Of a DNA stretch of 39,702 nucleotides, positions 21,261 to 29,200 are shown in pieces. The position numbers and the translations under genes are program-made. Position 1 is the stretch's first letter, and the number at the start of each line of letters is the position of its first letter. This DNA comes from Bacteroidota bacterium (GTDB taxonomy: Bacteria > Bacteroidota > Ignavibacteria > UBA10030): assembly GCA_021813905.1 (NCBI GenBank), contig JAKAJH010000029.1:1-39702 (forward strand), written 5' to 3'. A model generated the notes under the pieces. That model saw only the letters and a list, made by a program, of their open reading frames with translations, ran no database searches and was not told the DNA's origin.

Positions 21261-21295
21261 AAGGACAATCACACCGGTTGTCCTTTTTCTTTTTT
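21261..21295 (+). terminator. Intrinsic terminator after tRNA-Ala
   Basis: A perfect 8-bp stem AAGGACAA/TTGTCCTT with a 9-base loop runs into a T-rich tail (21284-21295). It lies between tRNA-Ala and the DUF971 gene, which starts 12 bases later. Confidence 0.85.
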
Positions 21296-21306
21296 CGAGA
21301 GAAGGC

Positions 21307-21657
21307 ATGATCGCGACGCAGATCCGGCTGTCGAGACCGGGGGAAATGGCCGTCAGCTGGGATGACAGACACCAGAGCGTCATTTCGCTGCGTACGCTGA
21401 GGGACCATTGCCCGTGTGCCGGATGCCAGGGGGAGACGGTGCTGCTTCACTCGTATGCGCCGGTGGAGCAGCCTGCACTTCCGGGGAAGTACGATCTGAA
21501 GGGAGCGGAGGTCGTGGGTCACTACGCGCTGCAGTTGAGATGGGGGGATGGTCACGACACGGGTATCTATCCGTGGGAAGTCCTCCGGGGACTTTGTGAA
21601 TGTCCCGAGTGCCTCAATCGCCGGGCGGCCTCTGGAATCGGGCGCAACTTGCCTTAG
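21307..21657 (+). CDS. DUF971 domain protein (GBBH-like N-terminal domain)
   Basis: 116 aa, cytoplasmic. Features of the DUF971 family are seen: LRDHCPCAGCQGE, GHYALQLRWGDGHDTGIYPWEVLR and the C-terminal CECPECL. The paired cysteines (CPCAGC and CECPEC) could bind a metal, as zinc is bound by the homologous domain of gamma-butyrobetaine hydroxylase. Stand-alone members have been linked with Fe-S/Mrp-type genes in other genomes, but no such neighbour is here. ATG 21307 has GAGAAGG upstream. The start follows directly on the tRNA-Ala terminator, so expression may depend on readthrough. The tRNA-Val promoter's -35 box overlaps its last codons. Confidence 0.87.
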   Translation: MIATQIRLSRPGEMAVSWDDRHQSVISLRTLRDHCPCAGCQGETVLLHSYAPVEQPALPGKYDLKGAEVVGHYALQLRWGDGHDTGIYPWEVLRGLCECPECLNRRAASGIGRNLP

Positions 21658-21677
21658 GCTGATCGTTTTCGTATATT
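21649..21677 (+). promoter_or_regulatory. Sigma-70 promoter for tRNA-Val and probably the pyr operon
   Basis: TTGCCT (21649-21654, inside the end of the DUF971 gene), 17-bp spacer, TATATT (21672-21677). The start would be near 21684. I see no convincing promoter between tRNA-Val and pyrR, so this is the likely origin of the pyrRBC transcript. Confidence 0.7.
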
Positions 21678-21686
21678 AAAAATGCA

Positions 21687-21726
21687 GAACAGGTCTCGTC
21701 CCGTGAGTGATGAGACGGACTTGTTC
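21687..21726 (+). other. Hairpin in the leader of tRNA-Val
   Basis: GAACA pairs with TGTTC and, inside them, GTCTCGTC with GATGAGAC (one G-U pair), separated by small bulges; the terminal loop is CCGTGAGT. Its 3' side (GGAC, 21717-21720) could instead pair with GTCC at 21732-21735. It has no U tract. Role unknown. Confidence 0.4.
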
Positions 21727-21749
21727 AGAGGGTCCTCTCCTCATAATAG
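21721..21749 (+). promoter_or_regulatory. Possible second promoter directly before tRNA-Val
   Basis: TTGTTC (21721-21726), 17-bp spacer, TAATAG (21744-21749). The -10 box is weaker than in the other promoters here. A start near 21756 would leave a very short tRNA leader. Confidence 0.35.
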
Positions 21750-21760
21750 CATTAGTCTCC

Positions 21761-21835
21761 GGGCGCTTAGCTCAGCTGGTTCAGAGCGTACGCCTCACAC
21801 GCGTAAGGTCGCTGGTTCGATCCCAGCAGCGCCCA
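21761..21835 (+). tRNA. tRNA-Val (anticodon CAC)
   Basis: The acceptor GGGCGCT pairs with AGCGCCC, the D stem is GCTC/GAGC, the anticodon stem TACGC/GCGTA with loop CTCACAC, and the T arm GCTGG/CCAGC. The discriminator is A; no CCA is encoded. No terminator follows before the PyrR leader structure 33 bases downstream. Confidence 0.96.
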
Positions 21836-21868
21836 CCCGGAAGTGAAGTTCTTTGAGTGTTCCTTTAA

Positions 21869-21969
21869 TTCCTGTCCTGCGAGACAGGAAAGGAGAATCC
21901 AGGCCTCGCGGTCGTCGCGATGGTGCTTGTCGGTGATATGGAGTGTGGCGCGAAGCCCCCTTTCCTGTC
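21869..21969 (+). promoter_or_regulatory. PyrR-binding attenuator leader of the pyr operon
   Basis: Seen: an 8-bp perfect hairpin TTCCTGTC/GACAGGAA (21869-21890) with hexaloop CTGCGA, which fits the PyrR-binding loop consensus CNGNGA; the surrounding GUCCUGCGAG fits most of the published ARUCCNGNGAGGYU consensus. The 3' arm extended by AGG (21883-21893) is also perfectly complementary over 11 bases to 21959-21969, which spans the 5' edge and loop of the terminator just before pyrR. So the loop hairpin (anti-antiterminator), the long-range antiterminator and the terminator are mutually competing. Known logic: UMP-bound PyrR stabilises the loop hairpin and causes termination. The antiterminator overlaps only two base pairs of the terminator stem, fewer than in Bacillus. 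Confidence 0.78.
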
Positions 21970-21986
21970 GGATTGGGGGCTTTTTT
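21954..21986 (+). terminator. Intrinsic terminator (attenuator) before pyrR
   Basis: A 7-bp stem AGCCCCC/GGGGGCT with a 14-base loop, followed by six T. It lies 17 bases before the pyrR start codon and so acts as an attenuator, not as an end of an upstream gene. Its loop contains TTCCTGTC, a second copy of the 5' arm of the PyrR-binding hairpin. Confidence 0.85.
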
Positions 21987-22002
21987 GTTATCGGGAGATC
22001 CT

Positions 22003-22551
22003 ATGAATCAGAATCGCGTATTCGATGCCGACGGACTCAAACGCACAGTCAATCGGCTGGCGCACGAGATCGTCGAGAAGAACAAAGGGGTGCAGGATCT
22101 GGCCCTGGTCGGGATCCGCTCACGCGGTGAGCCGCTGGCCAATCGGATCGCCGACAAGCTCCAGGAAATCGAAGGGGTCCGCGTGCCGGTGGGGATCCTC
22201 GATATCACGCTGTATCGGGACGACCTCCACGGACGGCTGGATCAGCCGGAGCTCAAGAGCACCGAAATTCTGTTCGACATCAAAGGCAAAACGGTCGTGC
22301 TGGTCGATGATGTGCTGTTCACCGGCCGGACGGTTCGCTCCGCGTTGAATGCCCTCATGGACATCGGTCGGCCGGCACGCATTCAGCTGCTGGTGCTCGT
22401 GGATCGCGGTCACCGGGAATTGCCCATCAAAGCCGATATGGTGGGGAAGAACATTCCCACCTCCCACAACCAGAAAGTGCGGGTTCTGATGACCGAAATC
22501 GACGGCGAGGACGGAATCGAGCTCGTCGACGAACCCGACGGAAAGGAATGA
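22003..22551 (+). CDS. pyrR: PyrR bifunctional regulator / uracil phosphoribosyltransferase
   Basis: 182 aa, the standard length. The PRPP-binding loop [19 protein letters not shown] is intact. [10 protein letters not shown] and the C-terminal [20 protein letters not shown] are typical of PyrR. Known roles: RNA-binding attenuator of pyr genes in response to UMP, and a weak uracil phosphoribosyltransferase. ATG 22003 is chosen because GGGAG lies 5 bases upstream; the frame extends upstream only through the terminator. It is the first gene of pyrRBC, behind its own attenuator. Confidence 0.95.
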   Translation: MNQNRVFDADGLKRTVNRLAHEIVEKNKGVQDLALVGIRSRGEPLANRIADKLQEIEGVRVPVGILDITLYRDDLHGRLDQPELKSTEILFDIKGKTVVLVDDVLFTGRTVRSALNALMDIGRPARIQLLVLVDRGHRELPIKADMVGKNIPTSHNQKVRVLMTEIDGEDGIELVDEPDGKE

Positions 22552-22553
22552 CC

Positions 22554-23489
22554 ATGGCCCTGCAGAGTCGCCATCTTCTCGGTCTGGAAGGCGTCAGCGC
22601 GGAAGATATCACCCTCATCCTCGACACGGCGCGCTCCTTTCGTGAGGTGCTCGATCGCCCGATCAAAAAGGTACCGCCGCTTCAGGGGAAGACCATCGTC
22701 AATCTTTTTTTCGAAAGCTCGACCCGCACACGGATCTCGTTCGAGCTGGCAGAGCGACGTCTGTCCGCTGACGTGGTGAATTTCGCCGCATCAGGCAGCA
22801 GCGTCAGCAAAGGGGAGACGCTCAAAGACACCGCCCGGAACATCGAGGCGATGCGCATTGATATGGTGGTGATCCGGCACGCCTCGTCGGGCGCGCCGCA
22901 CTTCCTCAGTCGCGTCGTGAAGGCGAATGTGATTAACGCAGGCGATGGACAGCACGAACATCCCACGCAGGCGCTGCTCGATATGATGACCCTGCGCGAA
23001 AAGTATGGCGCGCTGAAGGGGCTCCGGGTCTGCATCGTGGGGGATATTCTGCACAGCCGTGTGGCGCGATCGAACATCTATGGCCTGAAGACCATGGGCG
23101 CGGAGGTCTCGGTGTGCGGCCCGGCGACGCTCATCCCGCGGCACATGGAAGAGCTGGGCGTCCGCGTTTATCACCGGCTGGAAGACATCATTCCGCGTGT
23201 CGATGTGCTGAACGTGCTGCGAATACAGCTTGAGCGGCAGAAGAGCGGACTCTTCCCGTCCTTGCGTGAGTATCATCGGTACTTCGGCGTCACTAAAGAA
23301 CGGGTGGAAAAGGCACCGCAGCCGATCACGATCATGCACCCCGGACCGATCAATCGGGACGTGGAGCTTTCGGCGGATCTTGCCGACGGGGAGCACTCGG
23401 TGATTCTCGAACAGGTGACGAACGGTGTCGCCATCCGGATGGCGATCCTGTATCTTTTAGGAACGGCACAATCTTCGGAGCGATCATGA
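22554..23489 (+). CDS. pyrB: Aspartate carbamoyltransferase catalytic chain
   Basis: 311 aa. It joins carbamoyl phosphate and aspartate in the second step of UMP synthesis. The carbamoyl-phosphate site FFESSTRTRISFE, the HEHPTQALLD motif and MHPGPINRDVEL are all present. No pyrI regulatory chain gene is found here, and the gene is followed directly by pyrC, as in organisms with unregulated or DHOase-associated ATCase. ATG 22554 is 7 bases after AAAGG; the earlier ATG 22548 overlaps pyrR's stop and is too close to it. Confidence 0.96.
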   Translation: MALQSRHLLGLEGVSAEDITLILDTARSFREVLDRPIKKVPPLQGKTIVNLFFESSTRTRISFELAERRLSADVVNFAASGSSVSKGETLKDTARNIEAMRIDMVVIRHASSGAPHFLSRVVKANVINAGDGQHEHPTQALLDMMTLREKYGALKGLRVCIVGDILHSRVARSNIYGLKTMGAEVSVCGPATLIPRHMEELGVRVYHRLEDIIPRVDVLNVLRIQLERQKSGLFPSLREYHRYFGVTKERVEKAPQPITIMHPGPINRDVELSADLADGEHSVILEQVTNGVAIRMAILYLLGTAQSSERS

Positions 23490-24772
23490 AACTGCACCTC
23501 AGCAAAGCGCATGTCATCGACCCGGTCACGGGAACGGACGCCATCCTCGATCTGCGCATCGCGGACGGCAGGATCGAGCGGATGGGGCCGGGCCTCCCGC
23601 AGGAGCGCGGATTCGAAGTCATCGATATGACGGGAAAGATCGTCACACCCGGACTGATGGATATGCATGTGCATCTCCGGGAGCCGGGATTCGAACACAA
23701 AGAGACCATTGCCACCGGCTGTGCGGCAGCGGCGGCGGGCGGATTCACCGCCATCGCGTGCATGCCGAACACCAATCCGGCGATCGATGATGAATCGGTC
23801 GCGCGGTATGTGCAGGAGCAGGGGAGACGGGCAGCCAACGGGGTGGTGGATGTTCTTCCGATCGGGGCGGCGACAAAAGGAAGGTCCGGAGAAGAACTGG
23901 CACCCTTCGCGGAGCTCGCCGAGGCGGGGGCGATAGGATTTTCCGACGACGGAGCTCCGATCGCGAGTGCGGAGATTATGCGGCGGGTACTGGAGTACGC
24001 CTCGATGTACGATCTGCCGGTCATCCAGCATGCGGAAGAGCCGACAATGGTTCGGGGCGGATGCATGCATGAAGGATCGGTCTCGCTCCGTCTGGGGCTT
24101 CCCGGAATTCCACGGGTGGCGGAGGAGATCATGATCGCGCGGGATCTGATCCTGCTTCGGTACATTCCGCGCGCACGCTACCATGTCGCCCATATCAGTA
24201 CGGCGGAGAGCGTGGATCTCATCCGTCGCGCAAAGGCGCAGGGATTGAATGTCACGTGCGAAGTGACGCCGCACCATTTCACGCTGACCGATGAAGCGGT
24301 GGAAGGGTATGACACGAACACGAAAATGAATCCTCCGCTGCGGCCGCGTGAGGACGTGGAGGCGCTCAAGGAGGGTCTGAAGGACGGGACCATTGATGTC
24401 ATTGCGACGGATCATGCGCCGCACACGGTGGATGAGAAGGAAGTGGAATATACCGCCGCGCCGTTCGGCATCATCGGACTCGAAACGGCGCTGGGACTCG
24501 CGCTGACCGAGCTCGTCCATACAAAAGTCCTGACGCTCTCCCAATTAATCGGGAAGCTTTCCACCAATCCCCGGCGGATCACCTCAAGGCCTCCGATACG
24601 CCTGGAACAGGGAGCACCCGCGAATCTGACCCTGATCGATCCGGACATCGAGTGGATCGTCGATCGGGGGACGTCACATTCCAAGTCCCAGAATAGTCCC
24701 TTTGGCGGCCGTCGTCTGAAAGGCGGGGCGATCGGCATCATCAATCACGGCATGTATGTATCGGCAGGATAG
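23486..24772 (+). CDS. pyrC: Dihydroorotase (class I)
   Basis: 428 aa, third step of UMP synthesis. Zinc ligands and substrate site seen: DMHVHLREPG (H61, H63), the MPNTNP motif, HAEEP, HISTAES, VTPHH and ATDHAPH. Length and motifs place it with the long class I enzymes of Gram-positives, Thermus and many FCB bacteria rather than the short E. coli type. It overlaps pyrB by 4 bp (ATGA). There is no clear terminator after the stop. Confidence 0.96.
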   Translation: MKLHLSKAHVIDPVTGTDAILDLRIADGRIERMGPGLPQERGFEVIDMTGKIVTPGLMDMHVHLREPGFEHKETIATGCAAAAAGGFTAIACMPNTNPAIDDESVARYVQEQGRRAANGVVDVLPIGAATKGRSGEELAPFAELAEAGAIGFSDDGAPIASAEIMRRVLEYASMYDLPVIQHAEEPTMVRGGCMHEGSVSLRLGLPGIPRVAEEIMIARDLILLRYIPRARYHVAHISTAESVDLIRRAKAQGLNVTCEVTPHHFTLTDEAVEGYDTNTKMNPPLRPREDVEALKEGLKDGTIDVIATDHAPHTVDEKEVEYTAAPFGIIGLETALGLALTELVHTKVLTLSQLIGKLSTNPRRITSRPPIRLEQGAPANLTLIDPDIEWIVDRGTSHSKSQNSPFGGRRLKGGAIGIINHGMYVSAG

Positions 24773-24862
24773 TTCGTACTGTCCAATAATCTGAACGGCT
24801 CAAGCTCGCAGGGAGATGACCATCCGGCATTTCGCGCGATTTGAACCTCCTTCCCATTGCAT

Positions 24863-24877
24863 GAACGTGGCACGTTC
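24863..24877. promoter_or_regulatory. Perfect 15-bp palindrome upstream of an FN3 lipoprotein gene
   Basis: GAACGTG-G-CACGTTC, two 7-bp arms around one base, 40 bases before the next start codon. It could be an operator. As an RNA hairpin its loop is small and no T run follows, so a terminator is less likely. The rest of the 145-bp gap shows nothing definite. Confidence 0.4.
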
Positions 24878-24917
24878 CTTGCCGTTTTGGATTTACCACA
24901 CTGTCGCTGAGGAAACC

Positions 24918-25721
24918 ATGAAGCACGCCATCCCGTTTGTGATCCTTGCGATCCTGTCTCTTGGATGCGAGAAGGTTAATACCGTCGATACCACGCCGCC
25001 GGCGGTTCCGCAGGGCATTCGCACGGTTTCGCTCGACAACGCGATTCAGATCGACTGGCTGCCAAGCCAGGATGCGGATCTGGCCGGCTACAAGGTCTGG
25101 GCAAGCAGTCGTTATGACGGCGCGTACCATTTGCTTGGCACGACCACGGCAACCACGTTCGTGGATGACGGGGCCGTCAATGGTGTCACGACGTTCTACG
25201 CGGTGAGCAGCTTCGATCGCGATCACAATGAAAGCGCGCTGAGTAAGGACGTCGTGTACGATACGCCGCGGCCCGAAGGGTACAACGTCGCACTCGCCGA
25301 ATTTCATGCATCGCCGGCGACCGCTGGTTACGAATTCTCCAGCGGGACGGTGGGTCCATACGACGACGCGTACACGGATTTCTATTTCGACAACGCTTCC
25401 GGCGTGTATCGGCTGGACGTGTGGTCGGACACGGACATCCAGGACATGGGATACACCGCGTCGCTCGATGAAATTTCCAGCGCTCCGGACGCCGGATGGG
25501 CGCCTTCAGGCACGGCGGAAGCGATCGTCGGTCACACCTACATCATCTGGACCAAGGATAATCACTACGCCAAAGTGCGTGTTCGTCAGGCCGGCGCGAG
25601 TGGAATCGTGTTTGACTGGGCGTATCAGACGGCGGTGGGGAATCCTGAACTCAAACGGTCCAGCCCGCGCCCGTCGCGCCCGACGGAATGGCTCTCGGGG
25701 ACTCGCCCGCAAGCGAACTAA
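24918..25721 (+). CDS. Lipoprotein with one fibronectin type III domain
   Basis: 267 aa. The signal peptide ends in lipobox LSLGC (Cys about 17). The FN3 domain covers roughly residues 27-110: PPAVPQGI, then IQIDWLPSQDADLAGYKVW, TTTFVDDGAVNG and TTFYAVSSFDRDHNES. The C-terminal 150 residues are an unrecognised, beta-rich, aromatic domain (YTDFYFDNASGVYRLDVWSD). FN3 lipoproteins of this type are common surface or periplasmic proteins in Bacteroidota-like genomes; no enzyme motif is seen. The frame is open further upstream, but ATG 24918 has GAGGA before it and starts a proper signal peptide. Confidence 0.85.
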   Translation: MKHAIPFVILAILSLGCEKVNTVDTTPPAVPQGIRTVSLDNAIQIDWLPSQDADLAGYKVWASSRYDGAYHLLGTTTATTFVDDGAVNGVTTFYAVSSFDRDHNESALSKDVVYDTPRPEGYNVALAEFHASPATAGYEFSSGTVGPYDDAYTDFYFDNASGVYRLDVWSDTDIQDMGYTASLDEISSAPDAGWAPSGTAEAIVGHTYIIWTKDNHYAKVRVRQAGASGIVFDWAYQTAVGNPELKRSSPRPSRPTEWLSGTRPQAN

Positions 25722-25739
25722 GACGGCGAGGGCGCGCGT

Positions 25740-25768
25740 TTGATTTTTCCCGGGTTTTGAGATATGTT
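25740..25768 (+). promoter_or_regulatory. Sigma-70 promoter at the start of the DUF4783 gene
   Basis: TTGATT (25740-25745), 17-bp spacer, TATGTT (25763-25768). The transcription start would fall near 25775-25776, where the best signal-peptide ATG lies, which suggests a leaderless transcript. Confidence 0.6.
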
Positions 25769-25775
25769 GGGTGTG

Positions 25776-26252
25776 ATGCGGAGGCAGACCGCAATACTGA
25801 TGTCAGCGCTTCTGCTGAGCGGCACTGCCGCCAGCCAGCCTCCGGGCCGCACCGGTCCGGTTCCCTCGGTGCGTGCGGTGATGCAGCACGCGCAGCCCAA
25901 CGCCCGCATCGCCGCGATCCGTGCCTTGTTCGATCGGGTTCAGCGTTCCATGACGTCCGGTTCCGTGGACGGCATGAGCGCGGATCTGGCGCCATTTGTC
26001 GATGTCAACATCGTTGGCGAAGAGCCGGGTCGCTATTCCGCCAACCAGGCGGCATCCATACTCGGCCGCTTCTACCTTGCCCGAAAGCCCATCGCTTTCT
26101 CCTTCACCAGCATTGTGGATACGCTGTCACTCCCGTATGCCACCGGACCGATAAGTTCGATCCGGCGAGGCAATCGGGAGACAGCGCAGGTGTACGTTTC
26201 CCTGCGTCGGATAGGATCCCGGTGGCGGATCGCCCAACTGAACATCTATTAA
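25776..26252 (+). CDS. Secreted DUF4783-like protein
   Basis: 158 aa. The start MRRQTAILMSALLLSGTAASQ is a clear Sec signal peptide with likely cleavage after TAA or AAS. The body matches the DUF4783 pattern of Bacteroidota: SADLAPFVDVNIVGEEPGRYSANQ, AASILGRFYLARKPIAFSF and a C-terminal strand RIAQLNIY, an NTF2-like small fold of unknown role. Three in-frame ATGs exist (25764, 25776, 25800). The first lies inside the -10 box, and 25776 gives the best signal peptide. GGAGG at 25780-25784 is 15 bases before 25800, too far for normal use. Confidence 0.82.
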   Translation: MRRQTAILMSALLLSGTAASQPPGRTGPVPSVRAVMQHAQPNARIAAIRALFDRVQRSMTSGSVDGMSADLAPFVDVNIVGEEPGRYSANQAASILGRFYLARKPIAFSFTSIVDTLSLPYATGPISSIRRGNRETAQVYVSLRRIGSRWRIAQLNIY

Positions 26253-26278
26253 TCCCTGGACACGGTTCGACGTCCGGC

Positions 26279-29200
26279 ATGCCGGCCTCTGTCCGGTGGC
26301 CGGCGCTGGTCGCACTCGTCTGCATCGCGGTGATGGGGGTGGTCTTCGTCGTCGGGATGATTCAGGAACGCCGTGCGGGACTGAATTGGCCGGAGGTCGC
26401 GGCGGAACGCGATGCCGCTCTGGTGCGGTCGGTGCAACAGATCTTCCGGAGTGAATTGGACGATCTGCTTGGAACGGCGGGGGTTGTCCGTGGGCACGCG
26501 GAGCTGTACTCGGACGGGGGCGCGGCCGATCGTGCATCGTCCTTCGCGTGGCTGCGGAATCTGCGAGCGCGCGCGGGAATCTCTGTGGACATCATTGATT
26601 CGACGGGACATCCCGTGCTCTGGGCCGGCCGTTCCGTACGGAGCAAGTACCAATCCCTTCTTCCGGGCGGGGGGATCCACACCGAAGCTTTCATCACCCG
26701 CGATGGGCTGCAGACGTACCTCAGCGTGGAAGTGCGCGGGGACGCGGGGCATGCCGTCGTCGTGAGCCGTCTGCTGGAATCGCGCTTCCCGATCTCAACG
26801 CGATTCCTCCGTCCGGCACACTTTCCGGCAGCGGTGTTCGATGAGACCGGCGCCCGCGTTGGACTTGAACTCGATTCAGCGGGAACGCAGGGTGCGGATC
26901 TGCTCCGAATCCCTTTGATGTCGTTTGACGGTCGGGCCCTGGCTTACGCAGTCGCCCCGGCACCACAGCAGCAGGATGCGATTGTCGGCATCCGGCAACA
27001 GACGCAGGATCTGCTTCAGGTCCTTGGCGGGATCGTTGCAGCGCTTCTGACCTGGAGCGTTGTTGTGCAGGTATCGCGAGGTGTGCGGAAGGAATTGCGT
27101 GTCGTCCTCGCGATGGCAGGCATCTGGGCCGTCCGTTTGCTCTGGATTCGTCTGGCTGTGCCGGCGGCGGTCATGGGGGGGGCGCTTGCCGATGCGTCGC
27201 TGTACGGATCATCGTTCGGCGGGGGGCTGGCGAGTACGCCTGTCGATCTCATACTCAGCGGAGCGTCGCTGCTGTGGAGCGTTCTGCTGCTCGGAACGTT
27301 GTCGATGCGCCCGGCGAGGACCGCATTGGCTCTGGTCCGCCCGGTTCAGATACGCCGTGCAGTGGCCGGGGCGGAGCTCCTCATTGGCGCGTTGGTTTTC
27401 GTCCTGTTCGTGCGGGCGTTTGCGGCTGTCCTTCGAAGTTTCCTGTTTGATTCCACGGCAGCTTACCAGGATCCGACGCGAATCCTCCCGGATGCTTCCA
27501 CGGCGCTCCTCTTGGCGGCAATGGCGCTCGTCGCGTCGGCATTCTACGGTATCTTCTTCGTCCTCGTGGCCGTGATGGATGTTGCGGCGCAGGAGAGCGG
27601 GGGCAACCGGGCCAGCCGCCGGCTGATGGAGGTGGGGTTGAGCGTCGGCGTTTCGCTGGCATTGCTGCGCTGGTCGGAGGAAACACCTCTGTGGCCGTGG
27701 TACATGCCGTTCTACGTCGCGGGCATTGTGCTGGCGCATCGATGGTGGATTTCGCGGCCGCGCGTCGGGACGCGGGCCGGTCGGGTGGAGGGTTGGCGAC
27801 CGACGGTCATCTGGTTGAGTGCGGCCTTCCTTGTCACGGCACCGATGTTCTACGCGCGGGTCGAGGAGCGTGAGCGCGCTCAGGTGGAATCGCTGGCGGC
27901 GGAGGTCCTTCGCCCTGCGGATGCCTGGCTGAGCTACTTACTGACGGATGGCATTCGCACCGTGGCAGGAATCGTTCATGGGTCGGAGGGGGAGAATCCG
28001 TTCGATCCGGCCGTAGCTCCTTCCTCCGCACTGAATGCGTGGGCACGGATGCTCGTGAGCCGTCAGGGATACAATTCCGGCGTGTTCCTTTACGATTCCA
28101 CAGGGCATGAGGTCGACCGGTTCGTGGTCGGCATCGAATCGTATGACCAGCGGGCGATCCTGACAAAGCTGTTCGACTACGGGGAAGAAACGGTTCAAAC
28201 GATCGAGCGGACGAACGGCCGGGACGTGCTGAGCGTGTATGGCATCTGGTCCACGATGCGTTCGTCGGACGGGAGACTACTGGGCAGCGTGGCGATCATT
28301 CTTTCCACGGGTACGGGAATTCTCCCGGGGCGTTCGGCCTCCTTGCCGTTTCGCGGCAGCGGTGGATTGCCGGACTGGCGGGATCTGTATCTGACGGAGT
28401 ATCGGGATTCGTCCGTGGTGTCGACCTCGCGTCCCGACCTTTTCACCGGGATTCGTTTGGGCCCGAATGTGCGCGCTGCGTTGGACCGCCAACCGGAATT
28501 CGGCCACTGGTTCCGCGAGCAGGGGGAGGATCGTCCGTACATGACGCTCTATGTTCGGGATCCCGCCGATGCGCACCATGTCCTCGCGGTGAGCATCACG
28601 GCGCTCGACATCCGCTGGTACGCGTTTACGGTCATGAAGCTTCTGAGCGTCTTTGCGCTGATCGGACTCCTGATCGCCGGTGCGCAGCGCGGATGGGACA
28701 TAAGCAGGGGTCGTCGCATTACACTGACGGTGGGACAGAAACTGTTCGGGGGATTCGCCATCATCGCGGTCATGCCGCTCATCGTGCTCGGGTATTACAA
28801 CCGGGCGGTGTCCACCGAACGGGTGCAGGATCTGATGGAGCGGACGCTACGGCGCGATCTCGAAGTCGTCGAACGGCGGATTGTGACATATGTCGAGAAT
28901 GAGGACGACTTCGTACACGGAGTGACGGACGAGTTCTGCCGCGCTGTGTCGGCCGAATACGGCACGGACTTCACGGTGTATCGCGGTGATTCCCTGCTGG
29001 CTACGTCGCGTCCCGAATTATACCGTGCGGCCCTGTTCGACAGCCGGCTCGATGGCACCGCGTATGCGCACAGCGTGCTGGAAGGCCGGGCGTTCTACAT
29101 GCTTTCGCAGACGGTCGGCAATGTCCCGTACGCCGTGGGATTTATGCCCGTGAACATCCGGGGACAGCGGGCCGGTGTGGTGTCGATCTCCACGCTGTAC

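Noticed and set aside
21943-22002. Upstream extension of pyrR through the terminator
   Set aside because: It would translate the attenuator; ATG 22003 has a ribosome site and matches the family start.
25688-26278. N-terminal extension of the histidine kinase frame by 197 codons
   Set aside because: The extension overlaps the DUF4783 gene in another frame, is Arg-rich and low in hydrophobic residues, and the first membrane segment follows ATG 26279 directly.
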